Assembly: GCF_015674855.1 (NCBI RefSeq)
Contig: NZ_JADMLG010000010.1
Coordinates: 268,201 to 332,200 of the forward strand
DNA length: 64,000 bases
Direction: 5' to 3'
Origin: Nocardia bovistercoris
GTDB taxonomy: Bacteria > Actinomycetota > Actinomycetes > Mycobacteriales > Mycobacteriaceae
Shown: in pieces, positions 16,230 through 24,217 of the stretch
How positions within the stretch are numbered: the stretch's first letter is position 1
How the letters are laid out: every line of letters begins with the position of its first letter
Made by a program: the position numbers and the translations under genes
Notes under the pieces: generated by a model
Seen by the model: the letters and a program-made list of their open reading frames with translations, nothing else
Database searches by the model: none
What the model was told of the DNA's origin: nothing

Positions 16230-16523
16230 ATGGGCGGGGACCTTATATTTCTGATCGCCACCATCGGGCCGTTGGCGCTGTTCGGGTGGGCGGCTGTTCG
16301 CGCGAAGAGCCGCGGCCTCGGAGGGGCGTTCGTCGGGCCGTTCCAGGAGATGTTCGATCCGGGGGCGGCGCGAGCTCAGATCGTCGTCGAGGAGCGCGCG
16401 GAACTGCCCGATCCAGCGGACTCGGGCGACCCGGACGACGACGATGCTCCGAATACCGTGGTATACAAGGGTGTTCGGCTCTACATCGATCCCGACAAGG
16501 CTCGGCGCCGCATCCGACCGTGA
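16230..16523 (+). CDS. Small single-pass membrane protein, unknown function
   Basis: 97 aa from ATG 16230. The N-terminus is one hydrophobic helix (DLIFLIATIGPLALFGWAAV). A basic turn (RAKSRG) and an acidic, Asp/Pro-rich middle (ADSGDPDDDD) follow, and the C-terminus is basic (DPDKARRRIRP). The layout suggests N-out, C-in insertion. Codon use matches the neighbours. No family is recognised. Confidence 0.55.
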   Translation: MGGDLIFLIATIGPLALFGWAAVRAKSRGLGGAFVGPFQEMFDPGAARAQIVVEERAELPDPADSGDPDDDDAPNTVVYKGVRLYIDPDKARRRIRP

Positions 16524-16652
16524 GCGTGGTTCGATCGGCCGGTCCGCCCGCTGGTTGATCGATGTTCGGCCGAGGGGCGACAATGGATGCTCCCGCGCGC
16601 GGTGCCCGCTACGCTGCTTGCTTACTCGGAACAGCAGGGGAGGACTGCGGTG

Positions 16653-16682
16653 ATGCCGAATACCACCGAAGATCCGCGATGA
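16653..16682 (+). CDS. Nine-codon leader ORF overlapping the caspase start
   Basis: ATG 16653 has a strong GGGGAGGA ribosome site just upstream (about 16637-16644) and encodes MPNTTEDPR. Its TGA overlaps the ATG of the caspase gene as ATGA (16679-16682). The caspase start has no good ribosome site of its own, so translational coupling is plausible. It is too short to judge by coding statistics. Confidence 0.35.
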   Translation: MPNTTEDPR

Positions 16683-18646
16683 ACCCCCGACACCCCGACC
16701 GGGAGAACTCCCGCGCGGTTCTGATCGGTGTCGGCGCCTATCAGCATCACGACCGCCTGCCGCATATTCCCGCTGTCGACAACAACATCGACGACCTGCA
16801 TCAGTTGCTCACCGCTTCCGGCGGCACCTTCGATCCCGAGCGGTGCCAGGCTGTCACCGATCCCGCGAACACCGATGAGATCGGCCAGATTCTCGAAGCC
16901 GCCGCGGTAGCGCGCGACACCTTGCTGATCTACTACACCGGCCACGGCCTGCTCGACAGTTCCGGGCACCTGCACCTGGCGCTGCCGGGCACCCACCCGG
17001 ATCGCACTCGCTTCACGGCTCTTCCGATCACCGTGTTGCGCGATTCCATCCTGGACAGCCCCGCCACCACGCGGATTCTGATCCTGGACTGTTGCTTCTC
17101 CGGCCGTGCCTTCGACGCCCTCTCCGACGGACCCGATGTGATCCTCGGTCAAGCCGACGTCGCGGGCACCTACACCATCACCTCATCCGCTCGCAACGAA
17201 ACCTCCTATGCGCCACCGGGGCAACCGAATACCGCCTTCACCGCGGCGCTGCTCGCCTCGGCGATCACCACGCCGGGACTCACCCTCGACGAGCTCTATG
17301 TCGATATCGAGCATCACCTCCACCGCAACGGACATCCGCCACCCCAACGTCGCAGTGTCAACAATGCGGGTCGCCTGGTCCTGTTTCCGCGCACACCCGC
17401 GCCAGGAACCGTCGAAGTGCTCGAAAGAACCTTCGACCAACAACGGCGAGTTCTCGGTCCCGCGCACGCCCATACTCTCGACACCGGTGACAATCTCGCT
17501 CGGGCCTACAGCGCGGCGGGGCGGGTCGCGGACTCCGTCGAACTGTACGAAGTGACGCTCGATCAGCGGCGGCGCGTCCTCGGTCCCACCCACCCGCACA
17601 CTCTCGACACCGGTGACAATCTCGCTCGGGCCTACAGCGCGGCCGGGCGGGTCGCCGACTCCGTCGAACTGTACGAGACGACGCTCGATCAGCGGCGGCG
17701 CGCCCTCGGCCCCGAGCACCCCGATACCCTGACCACCGGCCACAACCTCGCCGTCGCCTACCGGGAGATGGGGCGGGTCACCGATGCCATCGAACTGTAC
17801 GAGAAGACGCTGGAACGGGGGCGGCGCGTCTTCGGTCTAGACCATCCCGACACCATGACCACCCGTGACGGCCTCGCGGGCGCCTACAGCGCGGCGGGGC
17901 GGGTCGCCGACGCCATCGACGTATTCGAGGAGACCCTCGCCGATCGGCGGCGCGTACTGGGCGCGGCCCACAAGGACACGCTCGAGACCAGTGTCCATCT
18001 CGCGGTCGCCTACCGAGAGGCGGGCCGGTTCCGCGATGCCATCGAACTGTTCGAGCAGACGCTGAGCGACCGAGAGCGTGTGTTCGGCCCCGGCGATCCC
18101 GGTTTCCTCAACGCCAACGACCATCTCGCGGTCGCCTATCGGCAGGCCGGGCGGGTCGCCGAAGCCATCGCGTTGTTCGAGCGGACGCTGAGCGACCGCG
18201 AGCGCGTCTTCGGGCTCGACGACCCCGTCACGCTCAACACCAGCCATCACCTCGCCGTCGCCTATCGGCAGGCCGGACGCGTCGCCGACGCCATCGGACT
18301 GTTCGAGAGCACGCTGGACCGACGGCGGCGAGTACTCGGTCCGACCCATCCCGGTACCGCGGCCACCGGCGATGAACTCGCCGAAGCGCACCGGGCCGCG
18401 CGAAAACTCGCCGAAGTATTCGCTCTGCTCGAGAAAGCATTGAACCCCTTGGAAGAAGGTCTGGGTTCCGACCACCCGACGGTCGCGCAGTTCCGGGATT
18501 TCCTCGACGCCTTCCCCGGTCCGATGGCCGGAGATGTCGGCGCCGACAAACGCGGAATTCCATCGGGCCGAGCGGGCGAAGGGACGACGGCGATTTCGCA
18601 CAGGTCCGCGTCGGAGTGGCTCAGGGGCCTGTGGCGTGGCGTATGA
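16679..18646 (+). CDS. Caspase-family (peptidase C14) protein with kinesin-light-chain-type TPR array
   Basis: 655 aa. Residues about 10-235 are a caspase-like fold: SRAVLIGVGAY at the N-strand, the catalytic His in YYTGHG (His89) and the Cys in LDCCFSG (Cys138/139), both present. Residues about 245-600 hold about eight 42-residue TPR units of the TPR_10/TPR_12 type (for example GDNLARAYSAAGRVADSVEL), and a short low-complexity tail ends the protein. Bacterial caspase-TPR proteins serve as effectors or signalling proteases in conflict and cell-death systems; the substrate here is unknown. The next gene, same strand, is a membrane protein with an HTH-like N-terminus and an outer ligand-binding domain, a pairing that suggests a joint sensing-effector module. 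I chose ATG 16679 over the in-frame ATG 16562, since similarity to the caspase fold begins right after it. Confidence 0.85.
   Translation: MNPRHPDRENSRAVLIGVGAYQHHDRLPHIPAVDNNIDDLHQLLTASGGTFDPERCQAVTDPANTDEIGQILEAAAVARDTLLIYYTGHGLLDSSGHLHLALPGTHPDRTRFTALPITVLRDSILDSPATTRILILDCCFSGRAFDALSDGPDVILGQADVAGTYTITSSARNETSYAPPGQPNTAFTAALLASAITTPGLTLDELYVDIEHHLHRNGHPPPQRRSVNNAGRLVLFPRTPAPGTVEVLERTFDQQRRVLGPAHAHTLDTGDNLARAYSAAGRVADSVELYEVTLDQRRRVLGPTHPHTLDTGDNLARAYSAAGRVADSVELYETTLDQRRRALGPEHPDTLTTGHNLAVAYREMGRVTDAIELYEKTLERGRRVFGLDHPDTMTTRDGLAGAYSAAGRVADAIDVFEETLADRRRVLGAAHKDTLETSVHLAVAYREAGRFRDAIELFEQTLSDRERVFGPGDPGFLNANDHLAVAYRQAGRVAEAIALFERTLSDRERVFGLDDPVTLNTSHHLAVAYRQAGRVADAIGLFESTLDRRRRVLGPTHPGTAATGDELAEAHRAARKLAEVFALLEKALNPLEEGLGSDHPTVAQFRDFLDAFPGPMAGDVGADKRGIPSGRAGEGTTAISHRSASEWLRGLWRGV
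17474..17725 (+). repeat. Two near-identical 126-bp units within the TPR array
   Basis: Positions 17474-17599 and 17600-17725 differ at only a handful of bases, while the other TPR units in the gene are clearly diverged. This points to a recent tandem duplication of one 42-residue unit. Confidence 0.85.
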
Positions 18647-18994
18647 CCGTGGAAGACGTTATGGGGAACATTTCGTGGATTCACTTGTCGAATGTGTTCG
18701 CGCGCGTATGGTTTCACACGTCGAGGTCCCGGCGTCGGTCGGCGGAACGCGACACTCGATGCGCGGCACGCCGTCGACTCGAAGGCGCATGCGTGCCGAT
18801 TCCCTCGCCCCTACCGAACGGTCGGGTGCACGAGGGAATAGGAAAACAAGGGTTCACCCGGATCGGGGGATCTCTACCGCAGAGAAAGGTCGATGGGGGT
18901 AGATGGTCGAGATGCTCCGCGCGCGACGACGATCGGATCGGCCCGCGCGTATCGGAAAGCTGTCGCCGCTCGGCCGCGTGTTCGAGGTCAGGTC
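18647..18994. other. Intergenic stretch with a hairpin (18799-18839)
   Basis: No convincing gene. Arms ATTCCCTCG (18799-18807) and CGAGGGAAT (18831-18839) enclose a further ACCG/CGGT pairing. This could be a terminator for the caspase gene or a regulatory hairpin before the HTH-TM-binding-protein gene. Confidence 0.45.
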
Positions 18995-20833
18995 GTGACC
19001 GAGCCGGTATCGGTGACAGGGTTCAAGCGGAAGCTGCGAGAGCTGGTCGACAAGGCGCTCGAGGCGAGCGCGATGGAGCGGCGAACGCTGGCAGGTCAGG
19101 CCAAGGTGACCAGCGTCGAACTGAGCGCCGCGATCTCCGCCGACGCGCCGGTGCCGACGCGGGATGTCACGCGCGCGATCGTGGCCGAGTGCCTGCGCCA
19201 CACCGATCCGCTGTTCACCGCGGATCAGCGCGAAAACGTCTTGGCCGGATGGGAACAGCGTCGCCAGAACGCCGAGGTCGCGAGCAATGTCGCCCGACTC
19301 GGCGGCGCCGACAGGCGATCGGGTCTGGTGATCGCGCCTCCCGGTATGGACCGGCCGCGCGGCGAACCGGTGGAACCCGAGCGGGTCGCCCCGATTCGAC
19401 GGATCTTCGGCGCCGTTCGCGCGCGGGTGCGTCGGCACCCTCGTGTCACGATCGTCGCGGTGGTTTCGGTCGTGCTGGCAGCCGTGCTCGCGCCGTTGTC
19501 GATGCTCGACGACGAGCACCCCTGTGTCGCGGCGGGATTGACGCTGATCGACGGCGAGTGCGTCGGTGTCACCGACGCGGCCTTCACCGACTTCGACACC
19601 GCGTCGAAGGAGGTGGTTGCCCGGATTCAGGAGCAGAACCGGAAGCTCGACGGTGATTACGTCACCATCGCGCTACTCGGGCCGCTGTCACAGCCAGGCG
19701 ACCCCGAGCGTCCCGGCCAGCTCGACTCCGAACAGGCCGAGCAACTGCTCACCGGCGCCGCCCTGGCGCAGCAGCGAGTCAACAGCACCCCCCTGCTCCG
19801 CGACACACGTCCACGAATCCGGTTGTTGCTGGCCAACACCGGTGCTCGCCAGACGCACTGGCAAGCGCCGGTGCAACAGCTCATCGACATCGCGGGCAAC
19901 CCGGCCGAGCACTTGGTCGCGGTCATCCCGATCGGCACCAGTGTGGTTCCCACCCGCGATGCCGCGCTGGCACTGAGCCACGCCGGTATCCCTCTGGTCG
20001 CGGCGATCGCCACCGCCGAAGACTTCGACTACGCCCACATCGACGGCATGCTGCGCGCCTCGCCGACCACCAGCGATTACGTCGCCGCGCTCGCGGACCG
20101 CATCCAGAACGTGCGTGACAGTTCGGCGATCGTGGTGTGGGATCAGAACTCCGAGACCCGCGGTGATCTGTTCACCGGCGGTCTGCAGAAGGCGTTCCAC
20201 GACAAACTCGGCAAATGGATCGGCAACCTGAACGACCAGGGATTCGTCGGCGCCACGATACCCGGCGACACCTGGCCCCGGGATTTCGACAATGTCACCA
20301 TCAACATCTGCCAATCCGGCGCGGATATCGTCCTGTACGCGGGCCGCGTCACGGACCTGTCCGCGCTGATCGACTCACTCGCCCACCGTGGTTGCCCACG
20401 ACCGCTGCGCATCATCAGCGCCGCGGCGGCTTTCACCTCCGTCGACCGCACCGCGCGCGAGAAGCTGCAGAAGGCCGGATTGACTCTGACCTACGCCGGG
20501 GTCACCGACCCGCACACCTGGCCGGACGGCCGTGGTGATCCGCCTCCCGGCTACCTGACCTACGCCGAAGCGCTCGCGGGCCTTGGCGGTGACAGTCTCG
20601 ACAGCGCCGATGCCTACACCTGCTTGGCGCACGACGCCGTGCTCACCGCGACCCAAGCCATCCGACTGGCGACCCGAAACCCTCGACTTCCCAAGCCGCC
20701 CGATGTTCTCACGCAGCTGCGCAACCTGAACACCGCCTACGCCATTCCCGGTTGCAGCGGCACCCTCTCCTACAACACCACAAGCAACGGCGCACCAATG
20801 GGCACGCCGATCCAAATCGTCACCATTCCTTGA
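18995..20833 (+). CDS. HTH-like N-terminus, one TM helix and extracellular periplasmic-binding-protein domain
   Basis: 612 aa from GTG 18995, preceded by GAGGTCAGG; an earlier in-frame start at 18893 lacks a ribosome site. Residues about 5-80 look like a Cro/C1-type helix-turn-helix (MERRTLAGQAKVTSVELSAA). After a linker there is one TM helix near 150 (VTIVAVVSVVLAAVLAPLSM). The rest is exported and resembles type-I periplasmic binding (branched-chain amino-acid receptor) proteins: VTIALLGPLSQPG, then AVIPIGTSVVPTRDAALALS, then DSADAYTCLAHDAV. No ABC permease or ATPase lies nearby, so it is a sensor rather than a transport component. The adjacency to the caspase-TPR gene suggests that an outside ligand could control the protease; this is inference. 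Confidence 0.75.
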   Translation: MTEPVSVTGFKRKLRELVDKALEASAMERRTLAGQAKVTSVELSAAISADAPVPTRDVTRAIVAECLRHTDPLFTADQRENVLAGWEQRRQNAEVASNVARLGGADRRSGLVIAPPGMDRPRGEPVEPERVAPIRRIFGAVRARVRRHPRVTIVAVVSVVLAAVLAPLSMLDDEHPCVAAGLTLIDGECVGVTDAAFTDFDTASKEVVARIQEQNRKLDGDYVTIALLGPLSQPGDPERPGQLDSEQAEQLLTGAALAQQRVNSTPLLRDTRPRIRLLLANTGARQTHWQAPVQQLIDIAGNPAEHLVAVIPIGTSVVPTRDAALALSHAGIPLVAAIATAEDFDYAHIDGMLRASPTTSDYVAALADRIQNVRDSSAIVVWDQNSETRGDLFTGGLQKAFHDKLGKWIGNLNDQGFVGATIPGDTWPRDFDNVTINICQSGADIVLYAGRVTDLSALIDSLAHRGCPRPLRIISAAAAFTSVDRTAREKLQKAGLTLTYAGVTDPHTWPDGRGDPPPGYLTYAEALAGLGGDSLDSADAYTCLAHDAVLTATQAIRLATRNPRLPKPPDVLTQLRNLNTAYAIPGCSGTLSYNTTSNGAPMGTPIQIVTIP

Positions 20834-21076
20834 CGATCCGCCGAGCGATCACCCGGCCGCGTACCCACGGCGCGCTGTGGACAAGACGAGCCCAGTGGCT
20901 ATCTACTCAAGGACCACGTACTCGACGCCGCCCAGTTCGACACCTACCTCGACCGGATACCACCGCAGTGAGCGCCAGAGCGCGGAAATGCCGGCTCGGG
21001 CCTCGAGGGTTTCCTTCCCCGATGCCGGAGATATCGGCGCCGACGGTCGAATCGGCGCCGGGGGTGTCGGTCGGTG

Positions 21077-21556
21077 TCAGAGTTCGCGGTCGAACCAGAT
21101 CTGGTCCCGCAGTGGTATGCCGTCGATGAGGATCGGTTCGGGATATCCGGTGTCCGGCCCGAAAGCGTCTCGAACCACCCGGCTCACCCGAAAACCGCGG
21201 CGTTGATAGAAGCGGAGGTTGCCGATATCGGCGGTGGCGGTGGCCAATTCGATGCGGCGCGCACCGGCCTGCCGCGCTTCTCGGCAGACTCGCTCGAGCA
21301 GTCGTGTGCCGATGCCGGTTCCCTGCCGGTGCTCGGCGACGGCGGTGTTCAGGACTTCCCAGCTGGTCCCGTCGCGATCGGAGACGGCTTGGAGATGGCC
21401 GAGAACCTCGCCGTCGGTGCCGAGGGCGACCCACACACGCCCTTGATCGATGTACTCCCTCAGCTTCTCCTCGGAATCCTCGGCCAGCCGGAACGACCAT
21501 GCGATGTCTCGACGATCCCCGGTGAACAGCTCGACGCGCACCGTTTCCTCGCTCAC
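21077..21556 (-). CDS. GNAT-family N-acetyltransferase
   Basis: 159 aa from GTG 21556, set by an ideal GGGAGG site 5 nt upstream; a longer frame from 21607 would run into the neighbouring regulator. The acetyl-CoA motif A is RQGTGIGTRLLERVCREA, and the motif-B region is NLRFYQRRGFRVSRV. It belongs to the small-molecule or peptide acetyltransferases; the substrate is unknown. It follows the AraC regulator by 22 bp on the same strand and may be co-transcribed with it. Confidence 0.82.
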   Translation of the reverse strand: MSEETVRVELFTGDRRDIAWSFRLAEDSEEKLREYIDQGRVWVALGTDGEVLGHLQAVSDRDGTSWEVLNTAVAEHRQGTGIGTRLLERVCREARQAGARRIELATATADIGNLRFYQRRGFRVSRVVRDAFGPDTGYPEPILIDGIPLRDQIWFDREL

Positions 21557-21578
21557 GTTTCCTCCCTTGCGTTGCCCG

Positions 21579-22541
21579 TCACGGTATCGACGGCGGTGGC
21601 TGCTCACCGAGCGTGTGCCGGGTCCGGTAACGGCCGGGTGAGTGCCCGTGGGCGCGGGTGAAGGCGCGGTTGAAGGCGTGTTCGCTGGTGTAGCCGACCG
21701 AGTGGGCGATGGGCGCGATCGGATCGGTGGTGGTTCGCAGTCGGTGGGCGGCGAGTTCCATGCGCCAGCGGGTGAGGTAGTTGTTCGGAGTGTCGCCGAC
21801 CAGCGTGGTGAAGCGGCGGGCCAGGGTGGCGCGGGATACCGCGATGTGGGTGGCCAATTCCTCGACCGTCCACGCGTGGGCGGGGTCGGTGTGCAGTGCC
21901 GACAGCGCCGCGGCCATGGTGGGATCGCGCAGTGCGCTCAACCAGGACGGTGGTGTACGGGGGTCGGCGGTCGAGAGCCAGGTGCGCAGGATGTGGATGA
22001 GGATCAGGTCGAGCAGTCGGTTCAACGCGGTGCCCGCGGCGGGGCGGGGGTGCTGGATCTCGTGGCCGAGTAGCCGCACCAGATCGCCGAGTGCGTTCGT
22101 CGGGTCGGACTCGGGTTGGATCGACTCAGGAAGCAGCGTCAGCAGCGGCGTGGTGGTGGCCGGGTCGAGATGGTAAGAGGCGCAGAGTATCCGGGTTCGG
22201 CGCGGTGGTTCGCCCGCGGGCAGGACGCCGCCGTTGCTCAGTGCGGCGCGAGCGGCCGCGTGGTCGAAGGGGCGGCACGGGTGGTGCGGGTCGCTTGCCA
22301 GGCGGTGGCGGGTTCCGATCGGCAGGAGCACGACGTCACCGGGAACGAGTTGTCGTGGCGGTTGCCCTTCGAGCATCAGCCAGGCCGTTCCGCTGTTGAC
22401 GGCATGGAACGCCGCTCCGGGCACATCATCGATGGCCAGTCCCCAGTGCGGGCCCGCGTGGACCGTGGCGGCGACGGTGCCCCGCGCGCCGCTCACCGCC
22501 AGCACATCCGTCAAGGGATCCATGAATTCCACTCTAGCCAT
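21579..22541 (-). CDS. AraC-family regulator with cupin sensor domain
   Basis: 320 aa from ATG 22541; a second ATG at 22523 is possible. Residues about 1-180 form a cupin-type sensor (WGLAIDDVPGAAFHAVNSG, then QLVPGDVVLLPIGTRHRL). About 210-310 are the two HTH motifs of AraC: WTVEELATHIAVSRATLARR, then IAPIAHSVGYTSEHAFNRAF. It is divergent from an SDR oxidoreductase over 106 bp, the usual layout for a regulator acting on its neighbour. Confidence 0.9.
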   Translation of the reverse strand: MARVEFMDPLTDVLAVSGARGTVAATVHAGPHWGLAIDDVPGAAFHAVNSGTAWLMLEGQPPRQLVPGDVVLLPIGTRHRLASDPHHPCRPFDHAAARAALSNGGVLPAGEPPRRTRILCASYHLDPATTTPLLTLLPESIQPESDPTNALGDLVRLLGHEIQHPRPAAGTALNRLLDLILIHILRTWLSTADPRTPPSWLSALRDPTMAAALSALHTDPAHAWTVEELATHIAVSRATLARRFTTLVGDTPNNYLTRWRMELAAHRLRTTTDPIAPIAHSVGYTSEHAFNRAFTRAHGHSPGRYRTRHTLGEQPPPSIP

Positions 22542-22647
22542 TGAGAGCTTCGGTCAAAAAATTGAGCATTTCAGGCATCGTTCAGCGCAGTAGTGAGCGG
22601 ATAGGTTTGTTTCGTTCTCAAGAACCCCACTCTCGAAGGAGCGATAC

Positions 22648-23373
22648 GTGCGCATTTCAGGATCCACCGCCCTGGTTACCGGCGCGAACCGAGGCCTCGG
22701 CGCCCGGTTGGTCGCCGAACTATTGCGCCGCGATGCCTCGACCGTCTACGTCGCGGCCCGCGATCCGGAGTCCGTCGCCGAGGACGTCCGTCGCGATCCC
22801 CGCGTGCGGGTGCTGGCCCTCGACGTCACCGACCCCGACAGTGTCACCGCCGCCGCCCGGGCCTGCACCGGTGTCGACCTGCTGATCAACAACGCGGGCG
22901 TACTCGGCTTCGGCGATGTGCTCACCGGTGACCTCGCGGTGTTCGAACGCGACCTCGCCACCAACTACCTCGGCGCGTTGCGGGTCACCCGCGCCTGGTT
23001 GCCGTCGCTGCGCGCGGCGGGCCCCCGCGGCGCCGCGGTCGTCAATGTCCTCACCCTCATCGCGTTGGCGCCGGTCGCGCCCATGGCGGGTTACTGTGCG
23101 TCCAAAGCCGCCGCGCACTCGATGACCCAGGCCCTGCGCGCCGCGGTCCGCGGCGACGGCATCGAGGTGATCGGCGCCTACCCCGGTGGCATCGACACCG
23201 AGATGCTCGCGGGCGTCGACGCCGACAAAGCCGATCCCGCCGAGGTCGCCGCCCGCATCCTCACCGGCGTGGAAACCGGCCGGGAGATCATCTGGCCCGA
23301 CGACGCCTCCGCAGGCGCGGGAGCGCTCTACCTGGGCGACCCCGTCCAGCTCGAAACCATGCTGGCAGCCTGA
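22648..23373 (+). CDS. Short-chain dehydrogenase/reductase
   Basis: 241 aa from GTG 22648, with AAGGAG 6 nt upstream. The cofactor motif TGANRGLG lies near residue 10, NNAG near 86, and the active-site YCASK near 150. The residue 13 before the Tyr is Thr (in NVLTLIA) rather than the usual Ser, which may weaken or alter catalysis. The C-terminus is short and classical. The substrate is unknown; control by the divergent AraC regulator is likely. Two small genes follow closely and may share its transcript. Confidence 0.87.
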   Translation: MRISGSTALVTGANRGLGARLVAELLRRDASTVYVAARDPESVAEDVRRDPRVRVLALDVTDPDSVTAAARACTGVDLLINNAGVLGFGDVLTGDLAVFERDLATNYLGALRVTRAWLPSLRAAGPRGAAVVNVLTLIALAPVAPMAGYCASKAAAHSMTQALRAAVRGDGIEVIGAYPGGIDTEMLAGVDADKADPAEVAARILTGVETGREIIWPDDASAGAGALYLGDPVQLETMLAA

Positions 23374-23376
23374 ATC

Positions 23377-23568
23377 ATGAACGCCGACAACGGTGACAGC
23401 CCGGCACCGGGTCCGCTCGTCGCCCGCCGGGTGCATCCCGCCGACCCGCTCCGGCTGCTGTCCGCTCCGGACGAGGCTGATCCGCCATCGGCCGACACAT
23501 GGCGGGTGCTGATCGCGGCGGAAAATCAGTTGCCCGATCGCCGCCGATCGAATGTACTGCCCCGATGA
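23377..23568 (+). CDS. Small protein of unknown function between SDR and GNAT genes
   Basis: 63 aa, starting 3 nt after the SDR stop and overlapping the next gene as ATGA (23565-23568). The tight packing argues for a real coding frame. The sequence is Pro/Asp/Ala/Arg-rich without any recognised domain. It may be a remnant of a larger gene. Confidence 0.4.
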   Translation: MNADNGDSPAPGPLVARRVHPADPLRLLSAPDEADPPSADTWRVLIAAENQLPDRRRSNVLPR

Positions 23569-24023
23569 CGTCTTCGGCTACCACGGTGCGTGTCGCCACC
23601 GCGGTCGACTCGGCCGCCGTAACGGCCATGGCCGTCGAGTTCTACTCAGCGGAAGGTTTCGCCACCGACGCACGGGAATTGGGGAACAATCTCGTGACGT
23701 TGCTGGCATCGCCGGCGGCGCGGGTCGCGGTCGTGGATGGGGGAGCGGAGCTGCTCGGCTTCGCTGTCACCACCACCGGCTTCGGGCTGGAGAACGGCCC
23801 GATCGCCGTGCTCGACGATCTGTTCGTGGTGCCGAGCGCGCGGCGGCTCGGGCTGGGCGGCCTGCTCATCGAGGACTGCACCGCGTGGGCGCGTGAACGG
23901 GGATGCCCGTATCTCGAACTGGTCGTGGCACCCAACGGTCGCGACGTCGGGCATCTGTTCACCTACTACCGCGCCCGCGGTTTCCTCGACGAAGGCCGCC
24001 GTCTGCTCAGCAAACGGCTCTGA
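23565..24023 (+). CDS. GNAT-family N-acetyltransferase
   Basis: 152 aa from ATG 23565, in the ATGA overlap with the preceding small ORF. The fold is complete: N-terminal strand TVRVATAVDSAAVTAMAVEF, the beta4/motif-A segment LDDLFVVPSARRLGLGGLLI, the helix ARERGCPYLELVVAP, and the terminal FTYYRARGFLDEGRRLLSK. Pro-Ser-Ala-Arg-Arg-Leu-Gly-Leu-Gly matches the acetyl-CoA pyrophosphate loop. The substrate is unknown. It converges with the GGDEF gene across 194 bp in which I see no gene. Confidence 0.82.
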   Translation: MTSSATTVRVATAVDSAAVTAMAVEFYSAEGFATDARELGNNLVTLLASPAARVAVVDGGAELLGFAVTTTGFGLENGPIAVLDDLFVVPSARRLGLGGLLIEDCTAWARERGCPYLELVVAPNGRDVGHLFTYYRARGFLDEGRRLLSKRL

Positions 24024-24217
24024 CTCGACCGGAGCACATGCGGCGGAGGCGACCGGCGCTCTTCGATCGTCGGCTCGGCCGACGGGCTCAGTAGACATAA
24101 CGACACCGCCCACCTCGAACCTCAACCGGCGGCCGCAACGGTTGGCCCAGCGGCATGGTAGGTGGCCGTATCGGTTGGGAAGTCGTCCGATACGAGTCCT
24201 GGCGTTCGCCGACGCGA

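Noticed and set aside
16562..16678. Earlier in-frame start for the caspase gene
   Set aside because: No ribosome site, and the added 39 residues fit no caspase; the leader ORF and its ribosome site lie here instead.
17400..18400. Regular repeats, considered as CRISPR
   Set aside because: Spacing is 126 bp, coding, and in frame with TPR structure; no constant-repeat/unique-spacer pattern.
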